DNA of 64,000 nucleotides from Mantamonas sphyraenae. Its lineage: Eukaryota; CRuMs; Mantamonadidae. A model generated the notes under the pieces. It was not told the origin of the DNA, ran no database searches, and saw nothing but the letters and a program-made list of their open reading frames with translations. The stretch lies in the NCBI GenBank assembly GCA_026936335.1, contig JAPMXV010000034.1, positions 62,001 to 126,000 of the forward strand, written 5' to 3'. A program made the position numbers and the translations under genes. This document shows positions 36,292 through 46,859 of the stretch, piece by piece (position 1 is the first letter of the stretch; each line of letters starts with the position of its first letter).

Positions 36292-36879
36292 TCACAGACG
36301 CACAATGTCCACACGTGTGCGAGTGTGCACTTCGTGCTCCTTTTCAACCTTTTCCATCTGTTCGACGTCCAGCTGCTTGCCGTCGAGGATCTGGTCCAGG
36401 CTCAGCGTGTGCACAGTCACCTTGGCCAACGTGCCAGCGGCCTTGCTCTTTGCCAGACGGCCTGGGTTGATCAACAGCACACCGTGGAACTCTTTCACGA
36501 AAAAGTTGAATGAACTGGGCACCACCAAAATGTCTGGCGTCACATTCATCTCCAGCGCCTGCAGTTGTGCGTAATCCAGAGGGAGAGCCTCGCCATGCGG
36601 AAACACGGGGTAGAACGTGTGTTGTTCCACCAGGTGGTTGGCCAACCTTCCCATGCGGTCCTTGCGTCCTCGCGAAATCTCGCCAGCAGACATGTCCAGC
36701 AGCACGTCCTCCGATGTCACACCAATCACAGTGTCGTTCACCTGGATCACACACGGGTTCGATGTGCACATCATTGTCACCTCCTTGTCCGTGTTCACGC
36801 CATTGTCCAGCGTCGTCGGCGCATACTCCGTCTCCATACCGTCCACGCTGATCTTGATGGTCGTGTCACTTGTCATCGA

Positions 36880-36914
<35 letters not shown>

Positions 36915-38629
36915 CTGTTGCCTCGTACAAACTCACACGCTTCTCTGGAAAAGCCCCCACGCGGCTGATGATGTTGTTCTTGCGAGGCAGCGGCGGCTGC
37001 GGATAAACGCACTCGGCGACCGCATCGTTCACAGAAGGCACCAGCACCACCTGAGTCTGCGCTCCCACCAGCTTTTCCAACTCGTCTGCAATCCTGGCGT
37101 CAAACAGCTCTTCCACAGTCATCGGCTCGCCCACACGTCCTCCCGAGCTTGATGCAGAGCCTTCTTCCGTGCTGCTGCTTCCGCTGCTGCTGCTGCTCGA
37201 CCCACTCAAGCAGCTGTGGCCTTCCTGCACAAACGGACCAATCAACAACAGAACATCCGGTTTCTCCTCCTGCGCAATCTCCACCAGGGCCTCAAAAGCC
37301 TTAAAGTCCAGGTTGTTGGAGAACGTGAAAGGCCCGCACGCCACAAACAGGCTCATGGGTGCCTTCTGTTGGCCCTGGTCGTCCAGATTGTGATCAAAAA
37401 GCTGGCCGAGTCGTGTGCGTGCCTTTGATCGTCGTGCACCCTCGTGCACTTTGGTCACCGTCAAGCGGTTGCCCTCCAGATCCTCCGCGTCCATCAGGCC
37501 CTCCACCACAACCACCTGGCCAGGAAACAGGGAGAAATCCTGTAGCGAGCTGAGGTCCAGCTCGATCCAGTTGCCATTGAGTCCCTCCAGCATCACGTTG
37601 TCGTTGTTCAGCCGGCCCTCGCCCGCTCGACACACGCGGCCGCCCACAAGGATCTCGCCCGCCCGACACACTCCTGCGTCGACCAGCGGCTTGTCATCCA
37701 GCTCATCCCCTGCAGCTGCAATGATTTCCTCGATACTGCGCTCCATGTGGTCATACAGGGCCGAGGCAATCGACTGGTTGTTCTGCAGCATGTACCTGTA
37801 CGGTCGCTGCAGATTCGATGCTCCCTGGTACTCGGTCACATGCACGTCTGCGCGTGCGTTGCCAGTGCGTGTCTTGAGCTGTCCGCCATACGTGTGCACC
37901 ACCTTGTTCTTCGTCTTGCGGTTCGCAAACTCTCGGTTGGTCGTGTCCGGTGTCCACGCCGGTGTCTGGGCATCTTCCACACGCGAGCGCTTTGGTGACA
38001 TCGTCGTCTTGTCCGGCGACTGGCGCTTGCGTGAGCCTTCGAACCTGAGGTGTTGGCGCGTGTATGCGCGCGTGTGTCGCCGTGTCAGCGCTTCCCGCCA
38101 AAAATTATCAACTCGCGCGCTTTTCCCGCGCGTTTTCTCTTTGCGCCGCTGTCAGCTCCACAGAGACACTTACATGTCCGCAGTCACGTTTGCTGACGCC
38201 TGGTAGGTGCGGTTCTGCACTCCACTCTGCTTCTGGAACTGCTTGGGCCTGTTCTTGCCCGCATTGCGCGCCATCTTGTGCTTCTGCTTGAGCTGCTTCT
38301 GCTTCAAATGCCGCTGGAACGTCTTCAGCGAGTCCAGCTGCGGCGCATCCAAGTTCTTGTTCACTGCAAACGCCTCCCACTGGGTGGCAAAGTCTGTGGC
38401 CGTCAGCCCAAACGTGGCGCAGATGGTGAGACCTGTGGGGGCGGGCGGGAAAGTGTGTCAGGCAACTTTGGGCTGATCAGGCCATTCGCTTCGACGTCCC
38501 ACGAGACACACACACACACGCAGTCAGAAGAAGCTGCTACAAACACGTACATTCACGCTCCACCTGTTCATTCGCCAACGTGTGGTTGAAGCGAGTAAAC
38601 TCCTCTTTGATTTGTGTCAATGTCGCCAT
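36292..38629 (-). CDS. POLA2: DNA polymerase alpha subunit B
   Basis: Regulatory B subunit of DNA polymerase alpha-primase, needed to start replication. Exons: 38629-38551, 38432-38174, 38044-36292; 696 residues, phases closing. The N-terminal helical domain (IKEEFTRFNHTLANEQVERECLTICATFGL) is followed by a linker. The OB and calcineurin-like phosphoesterase folds include ELDLSSLQDFSLFPGQVVVVEG, MSLFVACGPFTFSNNLDF, VLLLIGPFVQEGH, VVLVPSVND and VYPQPPLPR. The C-terminus has VIGVTSEDVLLD, ALPLDYAQLQALEMNVTPDILVVPS and VLLINPGRL. Ser-rich inserts interrupt the core. The catalytic metal site is degenerate, as is normal for the family. Confidence 0.96.
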
Positions 38630-38668
38630 CCAGGCTGTTCGGTTCAAGTTGGGCATCGCTGCGCATTC

Positions 38669-40330
38669 TCAAATCAGCGCCATGGGCAACGCGACAGCAA
38701 CATAGAGCAGCCACAAGGCATGAGCCTGCATACCACGCGTACTCCACGCCACCAGAGCACCGTACCGAACCAGAAACTGGCCTACAGGGACGATGAGAAC
38801 GGCGAGCACAAAGCGGGGCAGAATGGCTCGCATTGCAAGCAGCAAGGACACAGGCACGCCTGCAGCAAAGTTGAAGAAAATGAGAAAGATTGTGGTGGCA
38901 CAGTGCCAGGTGAGACCCACCAGATTACTGGCCTGGGACCAATGCGGATCGGACGCACGCAGTTGCAGCACAAGCACAGCCACCGACGTCACAAGGGCCA
39001 CCGCAGCCACATGCAGCGCGTCATCAAATTGGAGCATGATCACAACAGCAGCTTGCACCAGAAACAGGGCACCCAGAGTGCTTGGCCAGGGCGAGGCCGT
39101 CGTCGTTTCGGGTAGTGTGGACCGAGCAATGGCCATTCGAAGGCATGCCACGAGGGCAGAGGCAAACAGAGCCAAGGGTCCCGGAAGATACTCGCCAATG
39201 GAGATGTACTGTCCGGTGGCAGGCAGAAGGTAGTAGTAGAAGGACTGGTGCAGGTGCTCGATGACATTGCTGAGACTTCGCAACACCTTTTCCACGGTCC
39301 TTTGCAACTTCAACCCACTCCGGTGGTCGAGGGTTGTTGGCGTACAACTTTCAGACGCGTGGCTGGGCGGCACAACCAGACCCACCGTGTCCACAGCATA
39401 CCGGTTCAGTGCACCATGTGCCGAGTCCGACCCCAGTGCAAGGCCTGCTGCAAACCCCAGCAGCTGACTGTGGTCACGCAGCACCCCCGCCACATAGCTA
39501 CCCACGTAAGGTTCCAGCGAATCAATAGTCCTGTGCACCTTCTGCACGTCCTGCACGATCACACGAGTGCCCTCCGTGTGCTCAGCCACAATGCGCGCTG
39601 TGTTGATGAGGTCCAGATTGGGCAGCTGGCCGTTGTGGCCATGGGATTGGACATGCAATGCATCCATGGACGAAGCACCTGCATCCACATGCACCGCCAC
39701 GCCTGCCTGCAGCACACCGGCGAACTGGTGTTCCAGATACCAGCGCATCCACGCATCCACAGCCTGCCATGCCCCCTTTTCCGTGTCGTACAGGAGCACA
39801 ATCACGTCTCTGGACAACCATTTCACTGTGGACAGGTGTGCAGCCATTCCCATGACCAGTCCCACGTCCTGCACGTCGTCTTGCCAACCAGCACACCTCT
39901 CCAGGCCGTGCACCAATGGCACAGCCAACACCAGCGCCTCCAGCCCATCGGATCGCTTTCCGGACACCACAAAATGTGCGGTGCCATTCATCCACTGCAT
40001 TTGAACACCCATACGTGCAGCCAGGGCATCCAAAGCGGGGGTGGCAAGCGACGACGCTGCCCCACGTGCGTCCCCACTACACTGCAGCTCCATCTGTGCC
40101 TGCTTTTCCCTTTGGTACATGTGCATCAACGTAAGTGTGCCTTCCCACTGTGCTCCGCCAAACTCGCTTCTCGCCATGCCGGGAAGCAGTGCGTTTTCGC
40201 TGATGTACGTGTTCCGCCTCATGTCTGGGAGCGAGCCCAGCAGGAACAGTCCCCCAACCACACACAATAGCTGGATAAGCATGAGCACACGCTGTGCCTT
40301 GGTCTGCCTTGTCTGCTCCTGCGCCCCCAT
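38669..40330 (-). CDS. GPAA1: GPI transamidase component GAA1
   Basis: Subunit of the ER complex that attaches GPI anchors to proteins. Intronless, 553 residues. It has an N-terminal membrane helix (QRVLMLIQLLCVVGGLFLLG) and a large lumenal peptidase-like domain. That domain includes NTYISENALLPGMARSEFGG, SRDVIVLLYDTEKGAWQAVDAWMRWYLE, LDLINTARIVAEHTEG and HSQLLGFAAGLALGSDSAHGALNRY. LHQSFYYYLLPATGQYISIGEYLP leads into the multi-helix C-terminus. The ATG at 40330 is the first in frame (only TTG above). The stop is 39 bp from the POLA2 start. Confidence 0.94.
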   Translation of the reverse strand: MGAQEQTRQTKAQRVLMLIQLLCVVGGLFLLGSLPDMRRNTYISENALLPGMARSEFGGAQWEGTLTLMHMYQREKQAQMELQCSGDARGAASSLATPALDALAARMGVQMQWMNGTAHFVVSGKRSDGLEALVLAVPLVHGLERCAGWQDDVQDVGLVMGMAAHLSTVKWLSRDVIVLLYDTEKGAWQAVDAWMRWYLEHQFAGVLQAGVAVHVDAGASSMDALHVQSHGHNGQLPNLDLINTARIVAEHTEGTRVIVQDVQKVHRTIDSLEPYVGSYVAGVLRDHSQLLGFAAGLALGSDSAHGALNRYAVDTVGLVVPPSHASESCTPTTLDHRSGLKLQRTVEKVLRSLSNVIEHLHQSFYYYLLPATGQYISIGEYLPGPLALFASALVACLRMAIARSTLPETTTASPWPSTLGALFLVQAAVVIMLQFDDALHVAAVALVTSVAVLVLQLRASDPHWSQASNLVGLTWHCATTIFLIFFNFAAGVPVSLLLAMRAILPRFVLAVLIVPVGQFLVRYGALVAWSTRGMQAHALWLLYVAVALPMALI

Positions 40331-40459
40331 GGCCACCAGCAACAACAACAAGCCTTGTGCTGGCGCACCCAGTGCAATCGCGCTTCATTATTGTATTCAC
40401 ATGTATGATGTACACACATATACACACAGAGAAGAATTCTCGTCACTCCCGCTTTCTCT

Positions 40460-42091
40460 TTACGTGCCTGCCAAAGAGAGGAAAGCAGCAAAGACGCGGT
40501 CGACACTCACGTGCAACCGTTTGAGCGTCAACAGCAGCTGCACAGTGACGACCAAGGACGAAGCCGTGCGCAGGACCACGGCAACTAGAAGCAGCCACGA
40601 GCCATTGGCAGCCAGAGCAATGCACCCGAGCACAGCCCCAGTCAACATGACTGCAGACAGAAACGCATCAACCTTGCCGAAGAAGTCGTAGTGATCCGAT
40701 GTGACCTGGAGAAGCACCTGCACCTCGCTGCGATGCTTCACCATCACTGTGTCTGTAAACTTGGCAAACCCAGCGGCCTCGACCGTCCCTTTGGCAGGTG
40801 CAGAGCCGCGCTGCGAAGGACTCAGCGCATCCTCCTGCTTGTTTGTGGCAAATGAGCGCTTCTCGTCCACATCCTTGAGGATATCCTGTAGCCTAATGTC
40901 CAGGAACTGCATGCAGACGGTAAACAGGAGTGGGATAATCTGCACCAAGGCCATGCTGAGCAGCCAGAACACTGTGCTTATCACAAACGCAGTGGGGATC
41001 CAGTCCATCGACTCAGAAGCAGAGGTGGACGACGACGCAGACGAAGTGGATGAACCGCCTGTGATTTGTCGCAGAGGCGTCTCGCCCGGAAGCAAGGGCA
41101 TGGCGAAAGACGAACTGGCCGCCGTGATGGTGAGGAAAATCGCAGCCAGCACCAGCGTTGTGGTGGCCACAAACACGGATTGGACGTTCATGTTGCGCCT
41201 GTCGTCGCTGGCGTCGTACACAGAGTGGGAATTGCGCTTAAAGACGGCGATGATGTTTGCATAGCCGATGGAGATCACGTACCAGCCCACAACGTACGTG
41301 ACCAGCACTTTGAAGAGCATGGCCACCTCACACCACATGAGCATGACATTGGTGAAGCGTGCGTTGAACACAGCTGCAATTCCAAGCTGGCTCACAAGAA
41401 GCACAATGACAAGGACGGGCTTGAGACCTTGCAACCACAGAGCCGTGCTGCTACGAGAAGTTTTCCTTAGCCCCAGCAGCAGCAACAGGGTGCGCAGCCA
41501 CTTGAACACCGCAACCATGTCCTCGTTGACGTAGCGGATGCGTGAGGCGTCGGAAGCCCCACCGGAATACAGCGACTCCAGCGAATTTTGCCGAGGTAGT
41601 TTGTAATTGCCGCTCAGGTCGTTGCGGGGAGAGAGATTGAGCCGCTCGATGCTTCCTGCAGCTGCAGAGGAGCTCTGCAGCTTGTTTGCCCCTGGGCTAC
41701 CTGCGCGTGTGGTTAGACTGGCCGACCGACGACGCGAATCGACTTTCAGCCTTTGCAGGGCGTTCTTCTTGGTGTGCGCGTCCGGACGACTTTCTTCCTC
41801 AACGCTTTCTCCTGCACCTCCCGTGCTCTCGTCGCCGTGTTTGTCACTTGCACTGTGCACCACCACTCGCAATTCCATGTCGTCGTCTTCATGCACCCTT
41901 TTGCCAAGGCCATCCGTGGAGCTCTCGATCCATCTTTCCACACTGCCAGGAAGATACGCTGTTTCTTCGGATTCTTCCTCGCTCAGCGCCGCTCGGCTCG
42001 ACCGCGCCGTGCTCTTTGCGCTTCGAGCACTGCGCGGTGATCCCTGTGTGGGCGATGTCTCGTCTTCAGGAGAGTCCCTCAGAAGCTCCAT
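40460..42091 (-). CDS. Unrecognised polytopic membrane protein
   Basis: 543 residues from the ATG at 42091. The N-terminal ~230 residues are polar, Ser/Arg/Glu-rich and probably cytosolic. About six hydrophobic helices follow, for example KPVLVIVLLVSQLGIAAVF, LFKVLVTYVVGWYVISIGY and VFVATTTLVLAAIFLTI. Between helices is a polar loop. No family is recognised. The frame is also open upward through a 17-base C run to an ATG at 42241 that would add MTMTHLRLLAVLLLSIFFFL, a signal-anchor-like segment. That start is 13 bp from the divergent TRAPPC8 ATG, so I prefer 42091. The 3' end may be spliced at LKRLH|gtgagt, so the last residues are uncertain. Confidence 0.6.
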   Translation of the reverse strand: MELLRDSPEDETSPTQGSPRSARSAKSTARSSRAALSEEESEETAYLPGSVERWIESSTDGLGKRVHEDDDMELRVVVHSASDKHGDESTGGAGESVEEESRPDAHTKKNALQRLKVDSRRRSASLTTRAGSPGANKLQSSSAAAGSIERLNLSPRNDLSGNYKLPRQNSLESLYSGGASDASRIRYVNEDMVAVFKWLRTLLLLLGLRKTSRSSTALWLQGLKPVLVIVLLVSQLGIAAVFNARFTNVMLMWCEVAMLFKVLVTYVVGWYVISIGYANIIAVFKRNSHSVYDASDDRRNMNVQSVFVATTTLVLAAIFLTITAASSSFAMPLLPGETPLRQITGGSSTSSASSSTSASESMDWIPTAFVISTVFWLLSMALVQIIPLLFTVCMQFLDIRLQDILKDVDEKRSFATNKQEDALSPSQRGSAPAKGTVEAAGFAKFTDTVMVKHRSEVQVLLQVTSDHYDFFGKVDAFLSAVMLTGAVLGCIALAANGSWLLLVAVVLRTASSLVVTVQLLLTLKRLHVSVDRVFAAFLSLAGT

Positions 42092-42102
42092 TGCCTGCGT
42101 GA

Positions 42103-42119
42103 GGGGGGGGGGGGGGGGG
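42103..42119. repeat. 17-bp G/C homopolymer
   Basis: Seventeen consecutive G on the plus strand, just upstream of the ATG at 42091 on the minus strand. It would be a coding run of Pro if the upstream ATG is used, or a 5' UTR tract. Confidence 0.95.
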
Positions 42120-42254
42120 TTGGGGTTCGTCCCTGAGAAACGAGTTGGTGGGCCCTGGTGCAGCGAAACAGGGAAGGAATCGAGGAAGAAAAAGATGGAG
42201 AGAAGGAGCACAGCAAGAAGACGCAAGTGTGTCATGGTCATTTTCACAACGGGG

Positions 42255-45200
42255 ATGCGCCAGTGCAGCCATCGAGAGATGGAGGAGCTCCGTGAGCAGA
42301 TTCGCACCCGCTATGCTCCCACGGTGATGATCATCACCTCTCGGGGCGCCGACAAGGTGTGCGAGCGCAACCATCTCACATTCACGCAGCTGTTGCAACC
42401 GTTTGCTCGCCTCCGCTATCCTGGTATGTTGGGGCCGCTGTGAAGGACGAGCATCCTTGAAATCCCTCCGCCTGCTAACTCGTGTCTGCACCCGTCCGTC
42501 GTCACTGGCATCGCCGTGTGGTCTGCCTTCGACGTTTGTACCGCTAAACAGAACAAGTGGAAATCGTGGGCAGCGTGGTGGAGCTGGACAACTTCCGCCT
42601 TCGCTTGTTTGACGCCAGCTCGTTCGCACAGCCCAAGCCCTCAGCATCGGACGAGGTCATCGAGCGCATTGTCCGCAGCCATGGCCAGCGCTACGAAGAA
42701 CGCTATGGGCCCAACAAGCAGCCCGAGCCGATCATTCGCTCGGCCCACGACGTGCCCCGTGTGCTGGAAGGTCGGTTCCAAATCGGGCCCGTGAAGTGAA
42801 GGCCTCTTGCGCTGACCCTCTGGCCCACTTCTCTCGCCGCACAGACTATCCAAACCGCACACCCTGGTTTGACGAGTTTTCAGACTACTTTGCAGACTCT
42901 CTGCGCTGTTCCCCGCACGAGTTTCTGTCCCACCCGTGCTTCTGTGCGTTTTGTGTGTGCTTTTTTGGCCTTTGCCGCGTCGACCCTCTGCTGACCATTT
43001 CCCGGCCCGCGTGGCGCGCTGGACTCCCACACAACCCTTCCTTGCGCCCGCCCACCCCCTTCCTCGATGCACACAGGTCTGGTGGTTGTGTCCACAGAGG
43101 ATCCACAGCCTGTGATCCGGTTCAACGAGCTGTTTAGCCCGCTCAACCTGCCCGAGGTTTTCAAGGAGGGCTGGCTGGATCGGATGATCCGCCACCGCTA
43201 CGTGCTCCTTCACGATGTCACCGACGGGCCTCCAGAAACAGCAAGCAACAAGAACGACGTCTCTGTCAAGGGAATCCTCAAGAGCATCCAGTCCTCCTTT
43301 GGCAGCAACTCGTACGAGCTCCTGCGCATCAACTCCCAGCCTAAGGACGAGCCCAACCAACAGATGCTCCAATACTATCGCGACACAGTCCTGCGCCAGA
43401 CCGAGTTGTTCCGAGACGATGGCTCCAGCGGGTCTGCAGAGGGTGGAGCATCCAGCGAGGGCGGATCGTCGTCGTCGTCGTCGTCGTCGTCGTCGGCATC
43501 TGCCTCCTCTTCTGCCAGCTCTGCCACCTCCAGTCGCACTGGCAATGGGCATCCACGCACACTGGATGTGGACGCAGAGACACTGTTTGGTGAGCGGCTG
43601 AGCAAGGATGACGTCAACGCGCTGACGGGTTTCTGCGAGAAGCTGATCCGGGAGCACGTCGTGCCTGCACTCAAGGCAGTCATCAACGACAACAACGATC
43701 TGGTGCAAAGCAAACGCAACAACCTGCAGAAAATCAAAAACTTCCTCGGGTTTGGTTCCGGCGGCAATCAATCACCCGGATCGTCCAAGGAGACGAGCGC
43801 AGACGGCTCTGTGCGCTATCTTCTTACCTCGTTGGAGTCCAAGAACAGGCAACTCGCAGATTTCCAGCTGCTGCTGCAGGACTACGACGGCGCTCTGGTC
43901 AACTATGGCCAGGTGCTGGGCGACTACCGCAACCAAAAGGCGTACGTGTACCAGGCCGGCACGCAGGAGATGATGGGTGTCAGCCAGCTGATGGTCAACA
44001 TGCAGCGGCTCAATGACATCACCACCTATTTGGGCGATGCATCCAAGAACTACGCGCTGCAAGACAACTCTTCTGCTGAACGACGGTACGCAACACGTGC
44101 CAACCTGACCCTGGTCAAGGTGTTGGAAGGCGCTGACCAGTGGCGCAAGGTGGCTGACAACCTGCGCACGGTGGTTTTGGACGAGGAGGACAACCTTCGT
44201 GCTGCGCTGCTTCTTGAGCAGGCGGCACTGGCTTATTTGCGTTTCTCACCCGTGCATGCGCGAAAGTATGCCTTCCATCTCGTGCTGGCTGGACATCGCT
44301 TCAGCAAAGCCAACCAGCGCATCCATGCGCTGCGTTGCTACCGTCTAGCGCAAGCTGTGTACGATCAACACGGCTGGACCCTCATCGAAGACCACATCAG
44401 CTTCACGCTGGGCCGCCAAGCTCGGCATGTCAACAGGCTGCAGCTGGCCGTCGACTACTTTGTACAGTTGCTGGCAGTGGGACGCAAGGACCCCAAGCGC
44501 CAGAAAAGCTATCTGATGGAGTTTCTCAGCATCTTCCAGAGCCTGCTTGGCGGCGAGGCGCAGCAGGATCGCCTGGCGTTGCCAATGCCTTTGGTGGATT
44601 TCCAGCGCATTGGCGTGCTCATTGGCAACGAAACGGACGAAGGGTACCAGCTGTCGTCGCGTGTCAAGGCCAAGGTGTGGGAAGAGCTGTTTGAGCAGTT
44701 GCAGGCCGACCTCGTGCCAGACAAGGCGCAGCGCATCAGTGAAGCCAAAGAGCGCAGGTGGCAACGGCAGTATGGAGGAGTCAAAAAGAGTGACCGCGTG
44801 TCTGCCCTCAACGAGCCCATCGAGGTTGTGGTTGTCCTCAGCAACCCGCTGCACATCGAGCTGACTCTGCACCACGTCATCTTGCGCTGCGATCTGCAGC
44901 AGAACACCGACGACGCAGGGACAAGCGACGACACCTCGGCCGAAGGGCAGACGGCGTCGGGCGGTGTGAACAACGGCAGCACAAGCGACATGAAGCTTAG
45001 CAAGCAAACGGTCGTGCTTGCCCCCAAGGCGACAAAGGAGGTGCGGCTGCGTGTGACACCGCGCAAGCAAGGCCACCTGGTCATCCAAGGCATCAACTTT
45101 AGCGTGGTGGAAATGGTAAACGGCATCCAACTGAGCGTCAAGAGCGGAATCGACTTTGCGATCCGAGGTGCGCGGTTGAACAAGACCAGCGCTCACAAGC

Positions 45201-45425
45201 GAGGCGTGTACTACGACGAGGACCGACGCTGCCACATTGACGTGATCGAAGACATGCCACGCATGCATCTGGACATGGTGAACATGCCAACCAAGATCCG
45301 CGAGGGTGAGATTGTGCACTCGGAAATGCGCATCACAAACAAGGGCAGCCGAGCGATGCGGGACCTGCATGTGAAACTCAACCAAAGCACTCTTTTCTAC
45401 TTTGCAGCAAGGCAGGTGACTGGGG

Positions 45426-45460
<35 letters not shown>

Positions 45461-46780
45461 GGCGTGGCCAACGACGGAGTGGAAATGGTGGCTCGTCGTG
45501 TCCAAGACAACGACAACGAGGTGTGGCTGTCAGACACAGAGGTGAATCCGACGTGCATGTTGCTTGCAGAGACGCTGGAGCCCGAGGAGGAGGTTGTGGT
45601 CAAGTTCAGCGTGCGTGGCGACGTGGTGGGCAGCCGAGACTGCTGCATGCTGTTTCACTTTGGATGCGCAAACGCACCTGCGCAGATGCCGTTCCGACAG
45701 TACCATTGGACAAAGGAGATTCAAGTTGTGCCGTCGTTGCGTGTGCGCACCGAGGTTCTGCCCAACCACTTGGCGTTGCGTGAGCACATCCTGCGGGTGG
45801 ACATTGAAAACCCGCAGGAGCGAGAGGAGTTTCGGATCTTGCAGCTGAGCAGTCTGAGCCCGCGCTGGACTGTGGAACCGCTGAACTTTGACAAAGGCAG
45901 CCTGCGCAAGATGAGCAAGGTGGACGCAGGCGAGTGTGCCTTCAACACGCGCGTGGGACCGGGCGAGGCCACGTCGCTGCTGCTTCGCATCCGTAGCACA
46001 GGCAAACAAGTGCAGGAGGTGCAGAGTGGTTCTGGAGAGCGCCTGTGTCGCACTCACGTGACGTCTCTTGCGCTTGCAGGGGACGACGAGGCACCGATCG
46101 ACGTGCTGAGTGAGCCACACTTTGGGTTTGTAAATCAGGAGAAGCTGGTGACACGTGCGCGAGAGGAGGAGCCGCAGCAGGTCAAGAGGGGTCTGCCCAT
46201 CCACTTTAGCATGCTGGACGACTCGAGCTTCTATCCGCCGGACGTGAACAGCCTGGACGTGGTTGTGTTTTGGCGCAGCAACGGCGTGAGTAGCTCGGCA
46301 GATGGCGGAGCCACATTTGGCCAGCTGAACGCCACGGGGATCGCTGCGCTGGAGGCACAGCAGTCGGCCAGCAAGGGGATCAAGCTGGTGATTGAAATGG
46401 CATCGCAGGTGGAGCACGACTTTGGCCAAAGCAGCGTGTGCCAGGTGCCCATGCGTGTGCTGATTCGCAACTGGTCAGGAAAGCCTGTGCCACGCATGCT
46501 GTTCGAGACGCTCGAGTGCGACAGTGCGGGCAACTCGGCGCGGCACAGGTCCCACTTTTTCTTTACCGGGCGCACGACCAAAGCGATCTACAACATGGGA
46601 GTGGACGAGGAGGTGGCCATCAATCTCAAGGCGTGCTTTTGCGAACCAGGTGTGTTTAACGTCAACCGCCTTCGGGTGACAGTCAACCATCCGAGCGTGT
46701 GCAGGGGCGCAGTGGACTCGCGGGAGGTGACCACAGTGTTTTCGTATGTGGAAAAGTGGGTGGAAGTGGTCGCACAGTGA
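42255..46780 (+). CDS. TRAPPC8: TRAPP complex subunit 8 (Trs85)
   Basis: Subunit of the TRAPPIII tethering complex acting in autophagy and Golgi traffic. Exons: 42255-42423, 42552-42770, 42845-42943, 43077-46780; 1396 residues. The N-terminal part matches the Trs85 pattern: PTVMIITSRGADKVCERNHLTFTQLLQPF, DYPNRTPWFDEFSDYFADSLRCSPHEFLSHP and, after the third intron, LVVVSTEDPQPV. FGERLSKDDVNALTGFCEKLIREHVVPAL and FQLLLQDYDGALVNY are helical-repeat segments. The C-terminal half is beta-rich, typical of TRAPPC8. Ser runs interrupt both halves. MEELREQI at 42279 is an alternative start. Donor gtgcgt at 42944 is the one that restores frame. Confidence 0.93.
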
Positions 46781-46859
46781 CGGCAAGAGAGGTGACGGGA
46801 GAGAGAACTCTCCAAGATGTGAAGGGAGAGAGCAAAAATGCATGATTGGATCGATCTCT

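Noticed and set aside
38174-38629. A separate gene ahead of POLA2
   Set aside because: The exons join in phase to the POLA2 body and match its N-terminal helical domain.
40219-40506. Additional C-terminal exon for the membrane protein at 40460
   Set aside because: It would need a 43-bp intron and overlaps the 5' end of the GAA1 gene, with unnatural Cys/Trp content.
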